A DNA stretch of 9,300 bases from an uncultured Eubacterium sp. Lineage in GTDB: Bacteria; Bacillota; Clostridia; Eubacteriales; Eubacteriaceae. Location of the stretch: positions 1-9,300 of the forward strand of contig CACZTE010000024.1 of the NCBI GenBank assembly GCA_902784045.1, in the 5' to 3' direction. Each line of letters starts with the position of its first letter. Position 1 is the stretch's first letter. Below the pieces are notes generated by a model that was not told the DNA's origin, searched no databases, and was given only the letters and a program-made list of their open reading frames with translations. Below are positions 6,711 through 9,300 of the stretch, piece by piece. Made by a program: the position numbers and the translations under genes.

Positions 6711-6767
6711 GAAGAAGCCTTTTTGTGCTCAGTTTGTTTTTTGACAAAACGGGAAGAAGCCTTTTTG
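6711..6767. repeat. 15-base direct repeat, two copies
   Basis: GAAGAAGCCTTTTTG occurs at 6711-6725 and 6753-6767, 42 bases apart start to start. The material between includes TTTTTTGACAAAAC. It adjoins the branched element and may be a local duplication. Confidence 0.7.
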
Positions 6768-6832
6768 GTTCGGCTTATGGGTCTTTTTGATTTTCGCTTG
6801 TGTTGTCTGTTTTGTTTTCATTATCTTTTAAT

Positions 6833-6869
6833 GGCGCGCGGCGCTATAATCGCGCTGGCGCCTTTTTTT
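6833..6869 (+). terminator. Intrinsic terminator of mnmA
   Basis: GGCGC 6833-6837 pairs with GCGCC 6858-6862, and GCGC 6841-6844 with GCGC 6852-6855, with a loop TATAATC and a small internal loop. Seven T follow at 6863-6869, so the direction is plus. The T run overlaps the last codon position of the convergent DUF815 gene (stop at 6868-6870). On the minus strand no T run follows the hairpin. Confidence 0.85.
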
Positions 6870-8151
6870 AGTTCTCTTGTTTTTGTATGCCGGACAGATA
6901 GGTGATGAATTGTTCGGCTGTGCGTCCCGAGCGGTTGAGATGGCGAAGTTCCCAGGTGATGGCGGCGCCTTCCAGTTCTGTATCGCTCATGGTGATGCCG
7001 GCGGCTTTTGCCATTTCTCGGACGATGTTTAAGTATTCTTTTTGATTTGGGGCGATAAAGCTTAGGACTAAGCCGAATCGGCTGCTTAAGGAGAGTTTTT
7101 CTTCCATGACGTCTTTGGCGTGTACGGCGTCGGTGCGCTCGCTCATGCTTTCGGAAACCAGATGGCGTTTGTTGGATGTGGCGTAGATGCGCACGTTGGG
7201 GGTGTTGTCCTCCAATGAGCCTTCCAGCACGTTTTTAAACCGCTTGAAATCACTTTCTTTATCGTCAAAGGACAGATCATCCACAAAGAGAATAAAAGCA
7301 TAGGGCCGGTCTTTGATACGGGAAATGACCGACGGCAGCTCGCCGATCTGGTCTTTTTTGATTTCGATCATGCGCAGTGATGTATCCGCGAAGGTATCGA
7401 GAAGAGCTTTGACCATGGTGGATTTTCCCGTTCCCATGTCGCCTTTTAAGAGGACGTTGAGGCCGGCGCGGTGATTGATAAATGTTTTGGTGTTATCGAT
7501 CAGCTGCTGTTTTTGCGCGTCACAGCCGATGAGGGCATCCATGGATTTGTATTTTCTGGGCGGTATGGGGACAAGGTTGCCTTTGGTATCGATTTTGAAG
7601 CATTGATGGGACTCGAACATGCCGAGACCGCGGCTCTTGATATAGGCGTTTAAAGCGTTAAAGGTGGAGGTTTCGTTCCCGCTGTCAAAGGCGGTGTAAA
7701 GGCCCTCGTCTTTGATGGTGTTAAAAAGGGTTAAGTCAAATATGTTTTGCGCGTCAATTGGGTTTTCCGCCAGAAAAACCTGCCAATCAAAATGATAGAC
7801 CGAAAGCAAGACATGCATATCCGAGAGCATGCTGGGATAGAAGGGATGATCTGACGACACGGTTTCTTTTTCAAAGCGCATCGTGAGGGGGTTGTCATCG
7901 GCTAAAATCTGCGCGAGGACAAAATCATGCCATAAGGTCGGGGCGTAGCGGGCATCATCAAAATGGGCCATCGCGTAGGCGCTCACCTCTGATTTCAATG
8001 TGAAATAGGCGGCTTTTAAATCGTTGTAGGAGACACTTTGTCCATTGGCGTCAAAGAGGCATTCAAAGGCTTTAAGGCTCGGCCGGTCGGCGAGTGATTT
8101 AAAAAAAGTGAAGTTTGGGTATTGGGTTGGATGGAGATCCTGTTGATTCAT
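6868..8151 (-). CDS. DUF815 family AAA+ ATPase
   Basis: A 427-residue cytoplasmic protein with a C-terminal AAA+ ATPase domain of the DUF815 type. Seen: residues 1-200 form a helical N-terminal region without clear motifs; YKSMDALIGCDAQKQQL (201-217) is the usual entry to the ATPase core; Walker A is GDMGTGKST (237-245); Walker B is ILFVDD (287-292); the sensor-1 strand is IYATSN (322-327), followed by a KRHLV segment; an arginine finger candidate is Arg358 in LSSRFGL; and a sensor-2-like SGRTAEQF lies at 408-415. The start ATG at 8151 has AAGGAG (complement of 8158-8163) 6 bases upstream. Known: proteins of this family are common single-copy genes in Clostridia, and to my knowledge their role is not established. 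Inferred: an ATP-driven remodelling factor. It is divergent from recX, with 190 bases between, and convergent with mnmA. Motifs are intact, so it should be functional. Confidence 0.9.
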   Translation of the reverse strand: MNQQDLHPTQYPNFTFFKSLADRPSLKAFECLFDANGQSVSYNDLKAAYFTLKSEVSAYAMAHFDDARYAPTLWHDFVLAQILADDNPLTMRFEKETVSSDHPFYPSMLSDMHVLLSVYHFDWQVFLAENPIDAQNIFDLTLFNTIKDEGLYTAFDSGNETSTFNALNAYIKSRGLGMFESHQCFKIDTKGNLVPIPPRKYKSMDALIGCDAQKQQLIDNTKTFINHRAGLNVLLKGDMGTGKSTMVKALLDTFADTSLRMIEIKKDQIGELPSVISRIKDRPYAFILFVDDLSFDDKESDFKRFKNVLEGSLEDNTPNVRIYATSNKRHLVSESMSERTDAVHAKDVMEEKLSLSSRFGLVLSFIAPNQKEYLNIVREMAKAAGITMSDTELEGAAITWELRHLNRSGRTAEQFITYLSGIQKQEN

Positions 8152-8179
8152 GAAAAGCTCCTTTTTTCGTGTTATGGCT

Positions 8180-8185
8180 ATTATA
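8180..8185 (-). promoter_or_regulatory. -10 box of the DUF815 gene promoter
   Basis: On the minus strand TATAAT (complement of 8180-8185) is preceded by TGG, so it is an extended -10. The -35 region (TCATCA, 17 bases upstream) is poor. The leader before the ATG would be about 20 bases. Confidence 0.65.
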
Positions 8186-8261
8186 CCATAGAATCAATCA
8201 GATGATGATTTGATGCTTCCTTTGGTTTCTCATAATTTCGGCAATTTTTGAAATCGAATAC

Positions 8262-8290
8262 TTGTCGATGATTTTCCCTTGTGATAAAAT
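8262..8290 (+). promoter_or_regulatory. Promoter of recX
   Basis: TTGTCG at 8262-8267, a 17-base spacer and TAAAAT at 8285-8290, preceded by TGA (extended -10). The start site would be near 8297, about 45 bases before the ATG. I looked for a LexA-type box (GAAC-N4-GTTC, or CGAAC-N4-GTTCG) here and found none. Confidence 0.6.
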
Positions 8291-8341
8291 AGAGATGAAA
8301 TCATTATCAATCATTTTTCAATCTGCTTTTTTGGAGGATTT

Positions 8342-9010
8342 ATGACCTACCAAACACAATTGCCGCCTTTTGAACTGGCGTTAAATTATTTATCTTATCG
8401 CGACCGGACGGAAAAGGAAATGCGCGATTATCTGGCAAAACGCCATATTCGGGAAAAAGCAATTGACGCGGCCATTGATAAATTAAAGTATTATGATTAT
8501 ATCAACGATGAGCGCCTGCTCAAACGGCTTTGCGAGCAAAACGCCATCGGCAAACGCCTGGGGAGGCGCAGACTCAAGCGCGACCTCAAACAAAAGGGTT
8601 TTGACGAATCGTTAACCGGGCGAATCGATACACTCATCGATGATGAAACCGAAAAGGCCTGTCTGGCCTATCATTTCAAACAAGCCGAAAAACGCTACGC
8701 CAAAGATCCACCGGGGAAGCGGCGGCAAAAGATGACCGCTTATCTTATGCGGCGGGGGTTTGGTTACGAGGCGATCGCGCCGTTTTTTGACAGCTTAGCC
8801 GATACCGGTTCTGATGAGCGGGGCGGGACGGATCCGGATGATGATCAGCTTTTGTTTTATTTTGAAAAGTATTACCGGATGCAGTCGAAAAAAGGCTACA
8901 CCGGACGCGAGCTTCAAATGCGGGTCAGCCGCAATCTGGCGCAGAGGGGATTTCCCTATGACGCGATTCGGGAGATTGTGGAGCGCGAATTGAAGCCGGA
9001 GGAGTTTTGA
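8342..9010 (+). CDS. recX: Regulatory protein RecX
   Basis: RecX binds RecA filaments in the cytoplasm and modulates, usually inhibits, recombinase and coprotease activity. The 222-residue protein is basic in the middle and built of repeated three-helix modules. The first, ALNYLSYRDRTEKEMRDYL (13-31), has the family's hallmark start; the second contains YINDERLLKRL (53-63) and GRRRLKRDLKQKGFDESL (74-91); the third covers about 105-150 (RRQKMTAYLMRRGFGYEAI); and a further module lies at 167-215 (GRELQMRVSRNLAQRGFPYDAI). An acidic linker (DERGGTDPDDD) separates the last two. The start ATG at 8342 has GGAGG at 8333-8337, spacing only 4. recA is not adjacent. Some Firmicutes have RecX with an extra module, so the four-module length is not unusual. 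Confidence 0.92.
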   Translation: MTYQTQLPPFELALNYLSYRDRTEKEMRDYLAKRHIREKAIDAAIDKLKYYDYINDERLLKRLCEQNAIGKRLGRRRLKRDLKQKGFDESLTGRIDTLIDDETEKACLAYHFKQAEKRYAKDPPGKRRQKMTAYLMRRGFGYEAIAPFFDSLADTGSDERGGTDPDDDQLLFYFEKYYRMQSKKGYTGRELQMRVSRNLAQRGFPYDAIREIVERELKPEEF

Positions 9011-9068
9011 GATACGCGAGGTTTTCGTATCATGCGGGCGATTCTTCGTGAGGTGCGCGATAAGCCAC

Positions 9069-9100
9069 GGATTGCTTCGCGTTTCACGCTCTCGCAATCC
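9069..9100. repeat. Stem-loop, possible intergenic repeat
   Basis: GGATTGC 9069-9075 pairs with GCAATCC 9094-9100. Inside, GCGT 9079-9082 pairs with ACGC 9086-9089 around loop TTC, with small internal loops on both sides. Confidence 0.65.
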
Positions 9101-9122
9101 TACGGACATTCGCACTCCGCGC

Positions 9123-9174
9123 TTAAGTGAGCATCCAAATCTATGATTTTAAGTGAGCGTCTGAATTTATAATT
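9123..9174. repeat. 26-base tandem duplication
   Basis: Two adjacent units, 9123-9148 and 9149-9174, start with TTAAGTGAGC and agree at 21 of 26 positions. All five differences are transitions. Confidence 0.8.
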
Positions 9175-9190
9175 CAGCAACGCGAACTTA
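9150..9190. repeat. Long imperfect hairpin with tandem G-A mismatches
   Basis: TAAGT 9150-9154 pairs with ACTTA 9186-9190; GA 9155-9156 faces GA 9184-9185; GCGT 9157-9160 pairs with ACGC 9180-9183; CTGAATT 9161-9167 pairs with AATTCAG 9171-9177, with loop TAT and a CA bulge at 9178-9179. This gives 16 base pairs. Confidence 0.75.
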
Positions 9191-9224
9191 TCGAATGAAA
9201 TGGGTGGAGGCTAACGCGAACTTA
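9179..9224. repeat. 12-base direct repeat AACGCGAACTTA, two copies
   Basis: Copies lie at 9179-9190 and 9213-9224. Their complement, TAAGTTCGCGTT, is related to the TAAGTGAGCGTC at 9150-9161, so two forward-type repeats face two inverted-type repeats. Confidence 0.7.
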
Positions 9225-9256
9225 CAGTAGCTTGCAGCCAATCACGCTTCGCCTAT

Positions 9257-9278
9257 GGCTTGCGTTCTTGGGCAAGCC
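9257..9278. repeat. Hairpin GGCTTGC / GCAAGCC
   Basis: GGCTTGC 9257-9263 and GCAAGCC 9272-9278 form a perfect 7-bp stem with an 8-base loop. No T run follows, so it is probably not a terminator. Confidence 0.6.
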
Positions 9279-9300
9279 TTGCATGGCACACACATCGGCT

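Larger units (their letters stand above)
6583..6832. other. Gene-free 3' region of mnmA
   Basis: No credible gene. Directly after the stop is a weak hairpin (ACGCGCC 6583-6589, GGGGCGT 6594-6600, one mismatch) followed by TGTGTTTT, which may be a first, weak terminator. Then come the branched palindromic element at 6633-6706, two copies of a 15-base direct repeat (6711-6725 and 6753-6767) and a T-rich tract at 6780-6830. Confidence 0.6.
9011..9300. other. Gene-free, repeat-rich end of the window
   Basis: I see no credible gene. Directly after recX is a hairpin, GATACG 9011-9016 with CGTATC 9026-9031, without a T run, which may be a weak terminator. Then come the stem-loop at 9069-9100, the duplicated and inverted repeats at 9123-9224, and a hairpin at 9257-9278. 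Confidence 0.6.

Noticed and set aside
6579..6905. Plus-strand frame of 108 codons after mnmA
   Set aside because: It runs through the branched palindrome and the mnmA terminator, starts inside mnmA without a ribosome binding site, and has low-complexity, Cys/Phe-rich content.
8795..9115. Minus-strand frame of 106 codons over the recX end
   Set aside because: It is mostly antisense to recX, and its start lies in the hairpin-rich region with no ribosome binding site.
9123..9224. CRISPR array
   Set aside because: There are only two units without spacers, followed by inverted copies; there are no cas genes in the window.

Overview
The window reads as chromosomal DNA of an anaerobic Firmicute of the class Clostridia. 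The evidence is the ChW (clostridial hydrophobic with conserved W) repeats, the strong AGGAG-type ribosome binding sites, the Gram-positive style promoters and terminators, and the gene set (PepD, MnmA, a DUF815 ATPase, RecX). A member of the Eubacteriaceae would fit, but this is inference and no genus can be fixed from the sequence.

Region 1 (1-2740) carries one large, probably surface-exposed protein that is cut by the left edge. A CotH-type kinase-like domain is followed by nine ChW repeats arranged as three A-B-C triplets. An in-frame amber codon at 1534-1536 sits where the two sister repeats have a conserved Trp (TGG). The gene is therefore split into a front part (1-1536) and a back part (1537-2688) in the same frame. 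A very good intrinsic terminator follows at 2699-2739. Region 2 (2740-3890) has a long upstream region with two candidate promoters and nested inverted repeats. It precedes an unrecognised protein with two membrane segments, and a hairpin separates that gene from the convergent pepD.

Region 3 (3895-6869) holds the divergent pair pepD (minus; dipeptide breakdown) and mnmA (plus; tRNA wobble-uridine thiolation). They share a 132-base intergenic region with overlapping promoter elements. The mnmA transcript has a long 3' part containing a branched palindromic element before a clear terminator at 6833-6869. Region 4 (6868-9010) is another divergent pair: a DUF815-type AAA+ ATPase (minus) and recX (plus; RecA modulator), each with its own good ribosome binding site and -10 box. 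Region 5 (9011-9300) has no credible gene. It is full of hairpins and short repeats, including a 26-base tandem duplication facing an inverted 12-base pair of repeats, which looks like a dispersed repeat or the remnant ends of a mobile element.

The genes do not form one pathway. They are separate transcription units: housekeeping genes (pepD, mnmA, recX), two less understood genes, and a surface protein. No defence system, CRISPR array, tRNA, rRNA or intact mobile element was found. The most notable items are the amber-interrupted CotH/ChW gene and the structured repeats at 6633-6767 and 9069-9278.
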